NCBI GenBank assembly: GCA_024364735.1
Contig: JAGFNQ010008763.1
Coordinates: 154,616 to 218,615 of the forward strand
Length of the DNA stretch: 64,000 nt
Origin: Boesenbergia rotunda
Taxonomy: Eukaryota; Streptophyta; Magnoliopsida; Zingiberales; Zingiberaceae
Direction of reading: 5' to 3'
In this document: positions 43,358 to 55,358 of the stretch, piece after piece
How positions within the stretch are numbered: position 1 is the first letter of the stretch
How the letters are laid out: every line of letters starts with the position of its first letter
Made by a program: the position numbers and the translations under genes
The notes under the pieces: generated by a model
The model's input: the letters and a program-made list of their open reading frames with translations, nothing else
Database searches by the model: none
What the model was told of the DNA's origin: nothing

Positions 43358-44375
43358 TGATAGGATCGTTTGTGTCCGCTACAGGGGGGTGAATAGCGAA
43401 TCTCGGATCTTTCTTATACCTGCGTTGTTAGTTGCACAACAGAAACAATAATAAAGAAAACAAACAACGCTAACAAAGGGAATTTACTTGGTATCCACCC
43501 CGGCCGGGTGACTAATCCAAGAATTCGTCGGTGGATCACTCCCCGGATAACCTCCAGCTAGCTCTCGTCGCTCCTTGTGGGTGGAGAAACCTCGCCATAA
43601 TCCAAAGCAAATCTCTGAGCACAAAGACTACTATCTTGTCTTTAACCAAGTCAAGATTCGTCAAGAATCTCAGCCACCACGAAGTCCTCTTTAAATAGGA
43701 CTCGGGCTGAAACTCTCACTACCAGTCGACTGCCCCCAGGGCAGTCGACTGGTGCAACTGAAATTCGACCGTTGCACCCCAACGTTCGAATTCTCAGCCA
43801 ACTCACCAGCCACCTACCAGTCGACTGCCCCAGGGTAGTCGACTGGTCCAGGGCTGAGACCCTTCTGTGAGTTTCATCAGTCGACTGCCCCCAGGCCAGT
43901 CGACTGGTCTACTCACCCACTTAAGGTTACCCTTCCTGAGTACATTCCACTCCGCACTCAAACCCTAGGATTTCCCGAGTACAATCACACAGCACTCGTA
44001 CCCTCACGACTCGACCGACTCCTCATCCGCAGCCTCAACTATTGCCTTCGCTCCCTCTTCATCTTCGGATCCCGTCCCTCGGATGCACGCAAGCCTCCAG
44101 CATGCCTCCAAGCCATCCTTCAAGCATGCCTCGAAGTCCGCGCCCCTCAGCTCATCGTCCATGCTCTCCAAGGTCTCTCGGGTGCACACAAGCCTCCAGC
44201 TTGTCTCCATACCACCCTTCACCGTACCGAGGTCGTCCAGTCAAGTCCATATGTGTAACCTGTACAACTTGCACACTCAACATACACATATGAGATAACA
44301 AGGGTAAACCTAACTTAAACCCTTTGCCCAAACATCAAAATACTTGGTCACTCCGGACCACAGATTGCCTCAACA
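43358..44375 (-). repeat. 5' LTR of element E
   Basis: 1018 bp, TGATAGGATCG...GCCTCAACA. The TATA-like sequence CTATTTAAAG (minus strand) is at about 43689-43698. Immediately upstream are paired palindromes: ACCAGTCGACTGCCC (43721-43735) and its exact inverse GGGCAGTCGACTGGT (43739-43753) around CCA, and two more pairs at about 43812-43842 and 43877-43910. The family is that of the solo LTR at 956-1897. CAAAG (44376-44380) may be the target duplication. Confidence 0.85.
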
Positions 44376-46288
44376 CAAAGTTCTCATTTAGGTTAGGTGA
44401 ATCTTGTTGAGAGGGTATGGTAGCTTGTTTTTCCCTTGATCATGCTGTGACCACCTTTTGGTGTAAAGATTGAATGGTTTATTTGGAGTCGATCTTACTG
44501 TTGGGTACATATTTAGTTTGGTTTGGCTTGGGATTAGGTTATTATTTGGTCAATAGATTTTGAAATGATCTCTGGCGATCGCTACCGTCGTGGTGACCTT
44601 GATAGGATTAGGGTGATCCAAGCTAGTTTGTAGATATACTTAGCTAATTTAGCATTTGTTAAAGTAACTAAAACTGTGTTTTGATACAGGACACTGATTT
44701 GTTGTTGATTATTAGACAAGTGGTTCTCACCATATAAGGACTCCTACTTCTTGGCGGGTACTTCTTGATTGTTTCCCTTAAATTCACGTTATCTTTATGC
44801 ATGGCTAGTTATGTTTATTGCAGTAGGTTTTGTTTACTTTAAATCTCCTACCATTTGTTATCCTGTTTGATACTTGTTGCTTGATCATGGATATGATTTG
44901 TTTCCCTTCTATGGAGTCTCATTTTATTGTTATCTGACTCTGTATAGTGTTCATGTATGCATGTATGCATAGATATAGAGACATGTCACCTTATATCTGC
45001 ATGGGTTGAATTTTTATATTACTTGTATGAGTATTTAGATACATGATGGTTAGGTTATTATACCTGTGATCGACCTGTGCATGTTAAGTTGAGTTATATA
45101 TGATAACCGGAAGTGGTTGCATGTGTTTAGAGCATGCATCATCCCTGCACTATTGCATGTCGACGATCAGCGACTCCCTTATGGTTGAGCCTATCGTCTT
45201 CTGGTACATAATATGCACATACAACCACTCATGGGTTAGTGGATACCATTAGGTGTGTGCATTTGCTCTGTACTACTACGCTCGACCGCTCATGGGTAGT
45301 GGTTCTGGAACCTGGTAGTAGGCAGAGATCCTTTTTCTTTCCATTGACTAGAGGAGATGAGAGCGACGCTCTCTCATATATACATGGGGTAGGGGGTGGT
45401 CCCCCGCCATCATCCTAACCACTCAGTCGCTCAGGAACAGTGATGGCAAAGTGCGTACAGTGTCACAACCCTACCCACTCGGTCAACACATTATTGCATG
45501 TCTCGGTAGCTTGACTGGCGTTAAGGGTGACCATGTCATTGCATCATGTGCATATGATTCATTGTGAATTTGATTGTGATTGCTGCATTGATTTACTGCA
45601 TTTGTTTGACATACACATACAGAATATACTGTTTGTGTGGTTTGATGACCCTACACTTGCTCGTATAATACGAGACCTTTTTATTACCAGGATAAGTTGA
45701 TTTTGGTTATGTATAGTCTTTTATTACTTCAATTATGCATATTTCAGATACTCCTACTGAGACTGTATCCTGTTGTTTCTGTATAGCTTATTCAGCTATT
45801 TTTTTCTGTCATGCATATCTTTCTATATACCCGCAGAGTCCACTTGGACTCACCACCCGTCACAATGCTTTTGTTTTCAGGTTGATAGCTTGCCGGAGGA
45901 GCCTAGTTGCCAGTCCCGGGTCCCCACGACTCGATTTGTTGGGTGCTTCTGCGCATTTGGTTTTATTTATAGCATTTGCGTTGGTGTTGTATTCATTTCT
46001 ATATCGCAGTTATGTATTTTTATTCATTCATGCGGTATTGTATGTTTGAGTCTTTTGTTGGACTTTGGGCGGTTGTTTTTGCTGCGTACCTGTCCCGGGC
46101 AGCTCAGGTGAGCTTTATAGATTTCAGTATTGAGATGTTTCTATTTTCCCATATGTTATATATTTTTATTGAGGCCTGAGGTCAAATTATAAACTGCATG
46201 TATGTATGTGTAAATTGTCCGCCGAATAGGGGAAATATTGTTTGATTTTATATTGGATCAGTAACTCCGTTGGTCTTGGGGCATGACA
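44376..46288 (+). repeat. LTR F, gypsy-like, left-truncated (distant relative of the LARD LTR)
   Basis: Its end, ATTTTATATTGGATCAG...GGGGCATGACA (about 46235-46288), is the inverse of the LARD LTR start. 45150-45250 is similarly the inverse of 15480-15560 (GACGATCAGCGACTCCC). The left end is cut by element E. No primer site follows at 46289; instead a copia RT fragment begins, so this is a solo or partial LTR. Confidence 0.7.
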
Positions 46289-46560
46289 GATGGAGTTGCT
46301 GCATAAGAACGAAATGTGGGATCTAGTGAAACTTTCTGAGGGAAACAAGTTATAGGGTGTGAGTGGGTATTTAAGAAGAAGGAAACTTTATGGCTTTTAG
46401 GGTTGGTTAGAATACATGATCCATGTCTCTAGATGCTAGAGGAAAGGAAGCCCAAACCTAAAGTTCCTGGTGGAGTTTTTCTCAAATACTCGTGTTCTTC
46501 GAAGGGGTGAATATTCGTCAATGTGAAGATTGTTAATGGGTGACTCATATCTAAATAATA
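46289..46560 (+). pseudogene. Copia reverse transcriptase fragment
   Basis: The frame from 46289 reads MELLHKNEMWDLVKLSEGNKL, the start of the copia RT domain, with a stop at about 46352 and degraded sequence after. It is an old relic into which LTR F inserted. Confidence 0.6.
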
Positions 46561-46562
46561 GA

Positions 46563-47012
46563 TGTCATGCAAGAAAAATCTGTTAAGATTTTTCTTAACA
46601 GAATTTCATTAAACTTTTTCTAATAAAATACTATTAAGGTTTTTTCTAATAAAATTTTATTAAAATTTTTCCTAACAAAATTCTGTTTTGATTTTAGCGA
46701 GTTTGGGCTTAGACATCATTTATAGGGATTATTGTAAGTCTATTGTATCATCATCCTTAGTATCAAGAGAATAAGGTGTATTCTATTATGTAGAGAGAAT
46801 TCTAATAAAGCTTCGGCCTTTTTGTGGAGTAGGCACGCCGTCAAACCACGATAACTCTTCTTCACCTTCATCTCTCTCCTCTTCTACTTCTTCCTTGTAT
46901 TTTATCACTCTATTGTGTGTCTTTGTCTTGTTGCTCCGCACGATCTCTTTGTCTCTTTCTCTTCTTTCGTGTGTTAGAGGTTGAGAGGTTGTTACTCCCG
47001 TTTTGCATAACA
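46563..47012 (+). repeat. Probable copia LTR (solo or remnant)
   Basis: Starts TGTCATGCAAG and ends TTTTGCATAACA, about 450 bp, with a promoter-like middle and a pyrimidine-rich U5-like part. The following GGTGATTAGTACG may be a decayed primer site. It directly follows the RT fragment. Confidence 0.4.
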
Positions 47013-47538
47013 GGTGATTAGTACGACGGTATCAAATATATTAAATATTGTTTAATTTAATTTAATATATTCAATATTTTTTTCATAATAGTAAATTTCA
47101 TATTTAAATGTAGGAATCAATTATTTTATATTTTATATTATTGAATTTATCTAAAATTAATTTTGGTATAATTTATGATAAACAAATTAATTTTCAATTC
47201 CTCTAAAATATGAATTGAATGAGCAAACATAACATATAAGAATAATGTATATTTTGTTGGTCCCCTTGTGCTCCACTTAGTCACCAACAAGTTGCTGATG
47301 TTATCCATTCTTTGTTTTTCCTCCGGTACTCCTCTTTCTCTCAAACTAGGACGACAATTCAAGATTCTATAAATATTCAACGAAACAATACATAAATTGA
47401 TATCATAAAGTCAATATTTTCACATAGTTTGATAAGCTAAGTCTTTAATACAACATAAATTAAAGTCCATATTATGATAATGATAATTAAAAAATAATTC
47501 TGAATGAAAATGAATTAGGGGAGGAGGATAAAGTTCTC
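47013..47538. other. AT-rich flank, 3' of ADF
   Basis: No gene recognised; low-complexity A/T runs. The right part must contain the ADF 3' untranslated region, but no clear polyadenylation signal stands out. Confidence 0.5.
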
Positions 47539-48276
47539 TTATAGAGCTCGGGCTTTGACGATGTCAAAACTCATCTCACTTGGATCAGTTGCTTGGAGCT
47601 CCACTTGAATCCCGTCAAGCTCCCTCTTAAACCTATCCTTGGAGCTTGCGTAAAGCATCTTGCTCCTCACCTTTGAGTTATCAGGTGCCCTTCATCATGC
47701 ATAAAAATTTTATATATATATATATAAATTAAATAGTTGGATGCAATCATGGATTTTAGAAAATTATTCTTATAATCTTGCACGATAATTTTAATATTAA
47801 GACAGTTGCACAACGTATCATATCAGATTCATATTCTTTTTTTTTAAATAATAATAATTTTCTTAGCAACTCTTAAATACGGCTACTGTATTTTTTTTTT
47901 CTTACCATGATATGAAGAAGATCTTGCTCTTTTGACAATTCTCATCAGTCACAAAATCAAAATCAAAGACAGCATAACGGCATTCATTACTGGGTAAGGA
48001 GGCAGTGAAGTCATCATAGCTCTCTTCAGGTTGACCCAACTTTTCTATCATGACTTGTTGGATCTTTTCGTCAATCTTGAACACAATGAACCTAAAGTTT
48101 CTCTTTGCTTTCAACTCTAAGAATTTGAGCTTACATTCATCGTTCACTGCCATTCCGGAGGCTGAATTCGCCTACATATTTACATCATAATTACATACAC
48201 TCCGAAAATAAAAAATCAACAAGTATTACACAAACAGACAATATGAAAGGATTTATCAAACTATCTTGCTCACCAT
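47539..48276 (-). CDS. ADF: Actin-depolymerizing factor (ADF/cofilin), three exons, complete
   Basis: Binds and severs actin filaments and speeds monomer turnover in the cytoplasm. Exon 1 is the ATG alone (48274-48276) followed by donor GTGAGC. Exon 2 is 47906-48171 (acceptor TGTAG, donor GTAAG) and exon 3 is 47539-47689 (acceptor GAAG), ending in TAA. Introns are 102 and 216 bp. The phases join to 139 residues, the usual plant ADF length, and a lone-ATG first exon is typical of plant ADF genes. Visible features are N-terminal ANSASG with Ser6 (the regulatory phosphorylation site in plant ADFs), LKFLELKAKRNFRFIVFKID, ASLPSNECRYAVFDFDFVT, CQKSKIFFISW and SKMLYASSKDRFKRELDGIQ (actin-binding helix). 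No stops or frameshifts. A pyrimidine-rich 5' leader lies at 48277-48460, and an ABRE-like ACGTGTGG (minus strand, 48468-48475) is possible but unproven. Confidence 0.95.
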
Positions 48277-48480
48277 GGCTGATAATGGAGGAAAAGAGGC
48301 TAGAGATTTGGGATTGAGAAAGGGCGAAGAAAATAAGAAGGAGAAGATGACGAAGGAGAAATGTAGGAATTGCGAGGTATTAAGGCTATGGGCGTGAGAA
48401 AAGGAAGGAGGGGCGCACTTGATGGAGAAATCTGTGCAGGGGAGCAACTCAATCCTTTGTTGCATGGCCACACGTATCAA

Positions 48481-49580
48481 ATTTGTTTAATTTTGGCATT
48501 TGCTGATTTTACCACCCATAATAATAGATAAACGATAAAACCATTACTAAACAAATTAATTTAAGTAAAAAAGATGCATAAGATATAATGTATGTGATTA
48601 ATATAGTGTTGGTGAAAGCAAGCTAGCATCATACGATCGAGTTTGACCATATATATGATTTGGTTTTGATGTAATTAGCAAATATTCATTAAAAAAATTC
48701 CTTAAATAACGAGGAAATTTTTAATTGTTAGTGTTTTTGATCAAATATTTGAAGTTAGATCTATATTAGATTAATATTTAGTGTCGAGTATGTAGGTGAA
48801 AACATTAACAAGAGTTGACAGAAGTTGTAGTGGGCCAAGAACTATTAAACATTTGTTAAAAGAAGTCATGGGCAAAATTTGAAAGTTTGATAGGTGTTTG
48901 TCGGATTGGTGAATGTGGCTAGAAGGGCTGGGTGAATAAATGTTTATTGATTTCGTAATTTCATTCATGCTCGTATCTATGATTGGTTAGTGGCTTCGTG
49001 CGCAATGAAAACACATGATTATTGAATATAAAAATTGAAATACACAATAACAAATCATTCTTGATGTGGCTCAGAACTCTAGTTCCTATTTCATGGCCAT
49101 GGCCTATAACCTAGATTTTCGCTATCCTTTCTCCTCAACTGATATCTTTGGAAGGACAAAGAAATATCTTAAAGGTCCTAATCTTCTAAAAATACATACA
49201 ACACAAATACATAAACAAATTAAATAAAACACTAGGAGATGAATATTTTTTTTATGAACAATAAATATATTTATGTGAGGTAGCAAAACATATAATGTAA
49301 TCAAGAATAGCTACTCATTTTCTGATGAAGTATTAGATTTGAGTAGATGCCCGATGTTCGATATATATGTGTTTGAAATTTATTAAATACCAACTCCACG
49401 TCGCAATGTACACTTGCAAACATAACTCGATTCCTTCCCTGCTAGATATGATAAATTATGGAGGACTTGGCGAGGTGTTGAACCTACATCAAACTAATGG
49501 AGCCTCTATGGTGGTGTCGAAAGACTCACAACATTCGTGTATGTGGTCATCTCCTGTGGCATGTCAAGCCACCATCTGAT
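48481..49580. other. No gene recognised; AT-rich ADF upstream region
   Basis: The minus-strand promoter of ADF should lie in the first part. The rest shows no coding signal, RNA gene or clear repeat that I can support. Confidence 0.5.
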
Positions 49581-49589
49581 CCTTCTCTA

Positions 49590-50140
49590 AAGCTCTCTCA
49601 CCTGTGGGCACTAAAAAAATATGCTCCTAGGTTTCCTCTGTCACTCTACAAAAGGTGCACCTCTTGTCCTCCATGTACTCAAGACGAGCTCTAGTAGGTA
49701 GCCTCCTATGTGTTAGCAACCAAAGAGTGAAGGAGTGTTTGGGCTACAAATACCTCTTCTAGACTGTCCTTGTCCATGGCTTTTTGATGCCCGACCTATG
49801 AAGTAATCATATGTTTCTCTAGTGCCTAACTTGGCTGACTAAACCATCCTACTAACATCTACTCAGTCAACTCCACAGACCCAATCGAGGTTAATAATAG
49901 TATGCCCATGATGTGCAATATCTTCTTGATGAGTGGAGAATGTGTGTGTTTTGCTTGTCATTGCCATACATCCATCTGCTACAGATAAGTGTGGTGCACC
50001 CATCGGTGGCACGCTTCTTATCCTATATACTCCATATATTTTAGCAAGTAGTGTATTGTTCCAGGACTGAAGGCCCTTCATCCCTAGGCCACATTACTCC
50101 TTGGGTTTACACATTTCAAACCAAGCTATTTCCGAGCATG
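49590..50140 (-). pseudogene. LINE (L1-type) ORF2 C-terminal relic
   Basis: The minus strand reads EMCKPKE...GLGMKGLQSWNNTLLAKIYG (about 50120-50030), the post-RT block of plant LINEs. Further on it reads KHSFTLWLLTHRRLPTRARLEYMEDKRCTFC (49741-49650), the zf-RVT zinc-binding block (Cys-x2-Cys), then EHIF. Stops and gaps interrupt both. No poly-A tail or target duplication was identified. Confidence 0.75.
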
Positions 50141-50163
50141 AACCCTTGGCAAATGCTATTTAT

Positions 50164-51347
50164 GTTGGTGCTATAAGTACCAATTAATTGAACTTGATTG
50201 TGATATTGACAAAATGTTCAAAGTTAAGTTATATTGTAATCTAATGAGATTGACTAAGTATGCAAGTAACTCAATAAAAAAGTCCTAATTGGTCAAATTG
50301 ACTGGAAACTAGGCAAGGAAAAAATCTTAGTGGATATTAGGTAAAGGCAAAAGTCATAGTAGTTCAAGGTGATTGAATACTAGGCAAGGAAAAGCCCTAT
50401 AGAAGGTCAGATGGATAAGATACTAGGCAGAAGACTTGACAGATCAAGTAAGCCAGTCAAGAAGTCTAGATGGGTCTGGAGGACCGAACATCTAGCAAGT
50501 CAATGGGTTTGAAAGACTAGACATCAAGAGGAAGTCTTGAGGGTCGGAGGGTCAGATGTCAAGCAGGAAGTCCAAAAAGCTCTAGAGGACTGAATGTTTG
50601 GCAAATTAATAAAATCTCTTGAGAGGAGTAGATGAGGATGCATTCCCTTGAAAGGAACAATAGGAGTCGGTCCTGTTGGTGCAGGGTGCACCACAATTGA
50701 ACCCATGTTTTGATGTTAGCAAAGGTTCACAAGTAAGTCTTGTTATGATCTGATGTGTTGATCTAATATGTAGGAAGATTACCTCAATGAAGTCCTAGTA
50801 TGTTTGGAGGATCTGATACTAGGTAGGAAGTCTTGACAAATCGTGGAAACCAGGCAGGAAGTCCAAATGGGAGGACATCTGGCACGAAGTCCTAGTAGGT
50901 TTGGAGGATTCGATATTGAGCAAGTGGCCGAAGTCATGGCGAGCTGATCTGATTCCAAGACAAAGTCAAGACAGGTCTAGTGTTGGTGCAATTTGTATTA
51001 ATAGTTAAACTTAAGTTTTGATGAATGACAAATAGGTTAAAGTTAGACTTACTTTTGGTTTTGACCTCTTTACTAAGTGTGCAGGGTTGAAAGACTTAGG
51101 ACCTGACACCAGGCTGAAGTCTATAGGGTGGTTGAGTCCTGGTGGGAAATCCAGTTGGGTTCGCGAGGCCTGACAAATGGTTGAAGCCCAAGTTGGTTGA
51201 AACTTGGCAAAAAGACCAGGGTGGTTGAGCCCTGGCGAGAAGACCTGGTGGGTTAAGAAGTTAAGTAGAGCTGCACGAGATAAGTAAGCTTACTGATGGA
51301 TAAAGTTTGGGCTGAGAAGATCATGCATCGGATTGAATATTGGCAGC
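50164..51347 (+). repeat. Three stacked LTR-head fragments
   Basis: TGTTGGTG-type LTR starts occur at about 50164, 50673 and 50983, each followed by several hundred bases of LTR-like U3 (ACTAGGCAAGGAAAA or CCTGGTGGG units) and none with a primer site or coding region. They look like nested or truncated copia LTRs of related families. The third holds perfect hairpins CCAAGT/ACTTGG (51188-51207) and CCAGGG/CCCTGG (51216-51235), both with a TGGTTGA-type loop. Confidence 0.5.
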
Positions 51348-53606
51348 TGTTAGTAATATGAGAGAAGTATCCTAAGGCAATCGCCTTATGATTGTAAACA
51401 TTTATTTTAATAAATGAAAATTCACTATTTGAGTATACATGTTTGTGTATTTGATCGGGATCTTAAACTCATTTACTGAAAGTCCGCAATACAATTCACA
51501 GCATGAGAGAATTTGTGATGGAATCACAACTAGTGATTATCTCTACATGTGCAATTGTGAAGTATTGAAAATATCCCTAGTCGATGAATTGATAAATACG
51601 GACACTATCAATTCTGTTGAGACTAGCATGGGTTATTCTCTAATCAGCTGATTCTCACTGGCTGGTGACATTGGGATGTCCGGAGATAAACATGAATGCT
51701 AGTTAAGGGAACTAGTTCATTGGAGTGACTGGCTGTAAAACTTCACATGGTTGTCTATATATAGACATGTCAGTGAAGTTCTTACTGCAGCTTAAGTGCG
51801 ATATTCCTTTGACTTGCGGTGTTCAAGTCATCTTGGTCATGGAGACTTATACTTTAACATCTTAAGCAAGCATCTCCAAGGAGGTGTGGACCCAGGATGG
51901 TTGGGTATAAGCCGAAGTGCCCGAAGATGTTTGAACAGCCTACAAAGGATTCACCACTCCTTGCGAGGAGATGTATACCCAAGGCCTATCGTCGGATTGT
52001 TACTCAAAACTTCTGGCCAGAGCATGACATATTTAGAGTATGAGTCTCTTAAAAACATGAGAGTAACTAGAATCCGTTGGACGAGAAAGACATTACTTGG
52101 GCTAGGTGTGACGTAGTCAGCCTAGTGGGGACTGACACACATAGACCGTATCCTGAACCAAGTGGGTATAAGATGGTGAAGGGAATGAGGCACGATTCAT
52201 TATAGCTGCTGAAGGGTTTCAGAATTATTTCTGAGCTCAACCGTTGATCATTCGATTAATTGGGGGTCATGATGTACTAATAGGTGTCACTCATGATCGT
52301 TCTATAATTGGTTGATTATAGACGGACATCATAAATCGAAAGCCTATTTAGTCACACGCACTACGAGTAATCCGAGGGATTTAAAACGAGTTGAAAATTA
52401 GATTTTCCGATCAAGAGAAATAAGTCGAATCTGAATTTATCAGAGGCGCACCGAAAGCTTAAAAATGGCTAAGTCTTTTGAAGGCTTATTGGACGAATTA
52501 AATGAGTTTAATTTGCAAGGGATTTGCTTGGTGTGGCCGGCCAAAGAGGGTGCCCACCCTCTTTGGTTTGGCCGGCCACAATAAAGGAGGGAAACCAATT
52601 TATTTGGTTTAAATTATAAAATAAATCAAGCGCGATTTGTTTTATAAAATTATGGATAAATAAATATAAATAAATTTATATAAAAGAAATTTATGTAAAT
52701 AAATTTATTTTCATGGAAATTAAAATAAACTTTAAATGGTTTATTTTATAAAATCAATTATGAATTGATTTTTCCATGATAAGAAAAATTTATATAATAA
52801 ATTTCTTATGAAAATTTATTCCATAATAAAAGGAGAGAGGTGTTTGTTTTATTATAAATTTAGTTATAATAAAACTTGGCATAACGGAATAATTCATAAG
52901 AAAATTTATAGGATAAATTTCTTATGAAAATTTATTCCGTTAAAGGGGAGACTTGGCGATGGAGATGCTACTATATAAAGGAACCAAGGCAAGGCTTGAA
53001 TTCCAATTAAGAGATTAAGTAGCAAGCTCTCTCTCTCTCTTATTCTCTCCCTCTCTCTCTAGGGCCGGCGCCCTCTCTCTCACTCTAGGGTCGGCGCCCT
53101 CTCTCCTCCCCTAGGGCCGGCGCCCCCTTCAAGTTGTCGTGAGCCATCTCCACCATGAAGGTGCCGAAGAAGAAGAAGAAGTGGGTCGCAACTCCTTCCT
53201 TCCAACGGAATCTTGATTCCGTTACTTGGTGGTTAGTTTCCATCTCTCTCTCTTGATATTCTTGTCGTGCCTTTGGAGAATCTAGTAGTTCTTGTCGGCA
53301 CGAAACTCGTGGCTTTGCGAAGTCATCCCGAAGAGAACTTGGCGTGGACGCGAATAGAGGCGGAGCTTCCAAGGGACGTTACGGTTGGATCTCGTCCCTT
53401 ACTTCGAGTTACGCGAGGTATTGAGTAAATTAGTTTACTTTCTACAAAATTTGAATTTATGATCATGTCCACATATCATAAGGTTGCATGCTAGATACGT
53501 GGTTAAAATAATTTGAGAAATTATTTATGCTAATTCTTCCGCTGCACGTAATTATTTTTTTTAATTACGAACCCGTATCCATGTCAACATGCACCCGGTC
53601 CCAACA
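51348..53606 (+). repeat. 5' LTR of element G (copia)
   Basis: 2259 bp, TGTTAG...CCAACA. The TATA box CTATATAAAG is at 52971-52980. A CT-rich stretch with three AGGGCCGGCGCCC-like palindromes follows (53060-53125). GCAGC (51343-51347) may be the target duplication. An ADF-independent short frame at 53155 encoding Pro-Lys5 is probably chance. Confidence 0.85.
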
Positions 53607-53607
53607 G

Positions 53608-53620
53608 TGGTATCAGAGCC
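53608..53620 (+). other. Primer-binding site of G
   Basis: TGGTATCAGAGCC, initiator tRNA-Met type, 1 bp after the LTR. Confidence 0.85.
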
Positions 53621-55358
53621 GGTTAGTGTTCGACATAATCATATAATTGTTTTGCGAAAAACTTTGTCATGATCTCAATTTAGGAAAATTTTTCAATTAT
53701 GGAAACTTTCCAATTATGATAAATTTTAGATTTAGGAATTTCAAAGTTTGGAAATCCTCATGAAATTTTGCAAACTTTTGAAATATCCTAGTTTCTAAAA
53801 TTTTATGATAATTGTGAAAACTTCCCATCTTTGGAAACTTTCCAATTTTGGAAATTTCCTATTTTGGAAATTTTCCAATTTTGGAAATATGTAAGTTTTC
53901 TTTGTACCAGAAACTTACAATTATTCTGAAAACCTATTATGAAATCTCGCAATTTTGGGCACTTTCTTTCAAGAAAGTCTAGACAAATTTATGGATCATT
54001 AATTGATAATTAAATTCGAATTGGTTTTAAATTATTAACAAAATTCTTTATTTTGGATTGAGCCTCGGGGAGCCGTCCAATTTAAAGTTAGTTGTTGTAA
54101 TTTAATTTCCCATTTTGAATAAAATTGTCATATTTAATTTGGTTACGCCTCGGGGAGCGGACCAAATTGGATTTACGACAAATTTCTTTTCTTTGGGTAT
54201 CTGAGCCTCGGGGAGCCACCCTTAGAAAATAATTTGTTGTAATTAATTAATCCATAAATAAAATATGTGATCAAATCTTGGTAATTTAGGATAATTTCCT
54301 TATTTGATTTAAGAGGTGATGCTCTTACATATTGTTGTCTCCAAAATTAATTAGGAAAATGGTTTCCTATAGAGTTTTCTTAAAAGTGATTTTCATGAAA
54401 ATAATATGTGGTTGAATTAAGGGAATTGTCTCTTAATTTAATAAGATTCGATTTAGAGAAATCAAAGTCTTAAACATATTATTTCCGAAATTGATTATGA
54501 CAATTTAGGATATTATTTCCCAAAATAATTCCTTGAATAATGTATGAAATTGAGATTAGGAAATCCGGTTCCTAGTCCAATTAATGAGACTTGATAAATT
54601 AAGTCACATACATACTTTATTAAGGAAATCGTTAGTCAGGACATAATTATATGTCATGAATATGCTTTGAAAAGAAAGGATGAGACCCAAAACCCCTTAC
54701 AAAATATTAAGGCTAACACCTTCCATTAATATGGTTAGAACCAGAGTTTTGTTTCTCGTTTGGGTTGATGGACACATCCATGCCCGGCTTGAACCTCAAC
54801 ATGTTCAAACCATGGAATTAGTTTATGATTAATATAGTTGGAGTCAGAGGTCAATCCTTAGTTTTGGTTGTTGGACACATCCAAGCCTGACTAAACGGTT
54901 GAATGAGCTCCAACCATATTAAAACTATTTCTTGATTAATGGGTCAGCCTTAAGCTTGGAGAATCGATTTGTTGTGCCACAGCCAAGGTCGATGTAAAGA
55001 GAGGTGCAGTTGGGTGCTATGTATATCGTTGCATACTTGTTAATGAGTTAACAACCCAATGATTTATACAAACATTCAATTAGTTGATAGCATAAAGTGA
55101 TAGTTACATATATGTGATATGTAATCGGTATAATTACCTACCTTCATAGCTAAGAATAACTTGATGACCACAGCCATGGTTGTTCTTATCTATGGTTGGA
55201 TATCAACCTATTTGGAGATGTTCCTACGATCTCCCGAATTGATAAAAAGGGTTATTCAATTCGAAAAATAAATAGGATTTTATTAATGTATGTTGATGCA
55301 TTCTTTATCATTCTTCTCACATAAGCTCAATTTGTATTTCTAGGATAATCACTCGATC
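53621..55358 (+). other. Untranslated leader of G
   Basis: 1.7 kb without a gene before gag. Early part has repeated GGAAATTT/TTTTGGAAA units (53700-53890); then three copies of GCCTCGGGGAGC (54062, 54147, 54207). The length is unusual for a copia leader and may hold packaging signals. Confidence 0.6.

Noticed and set aside
48256..48480. 74-residue open frame upstream of ADF
   Set aside because: It overlaps the ADF 5' leader and first intron; the product is Ser/Phe/Pro-rich without a domain.
53155..53260. Short frame starting MKVPKKKKK in the G LTR, nuclear-signal-like
   Set aside because: About 34 codons, in the LTR leader, no further support.
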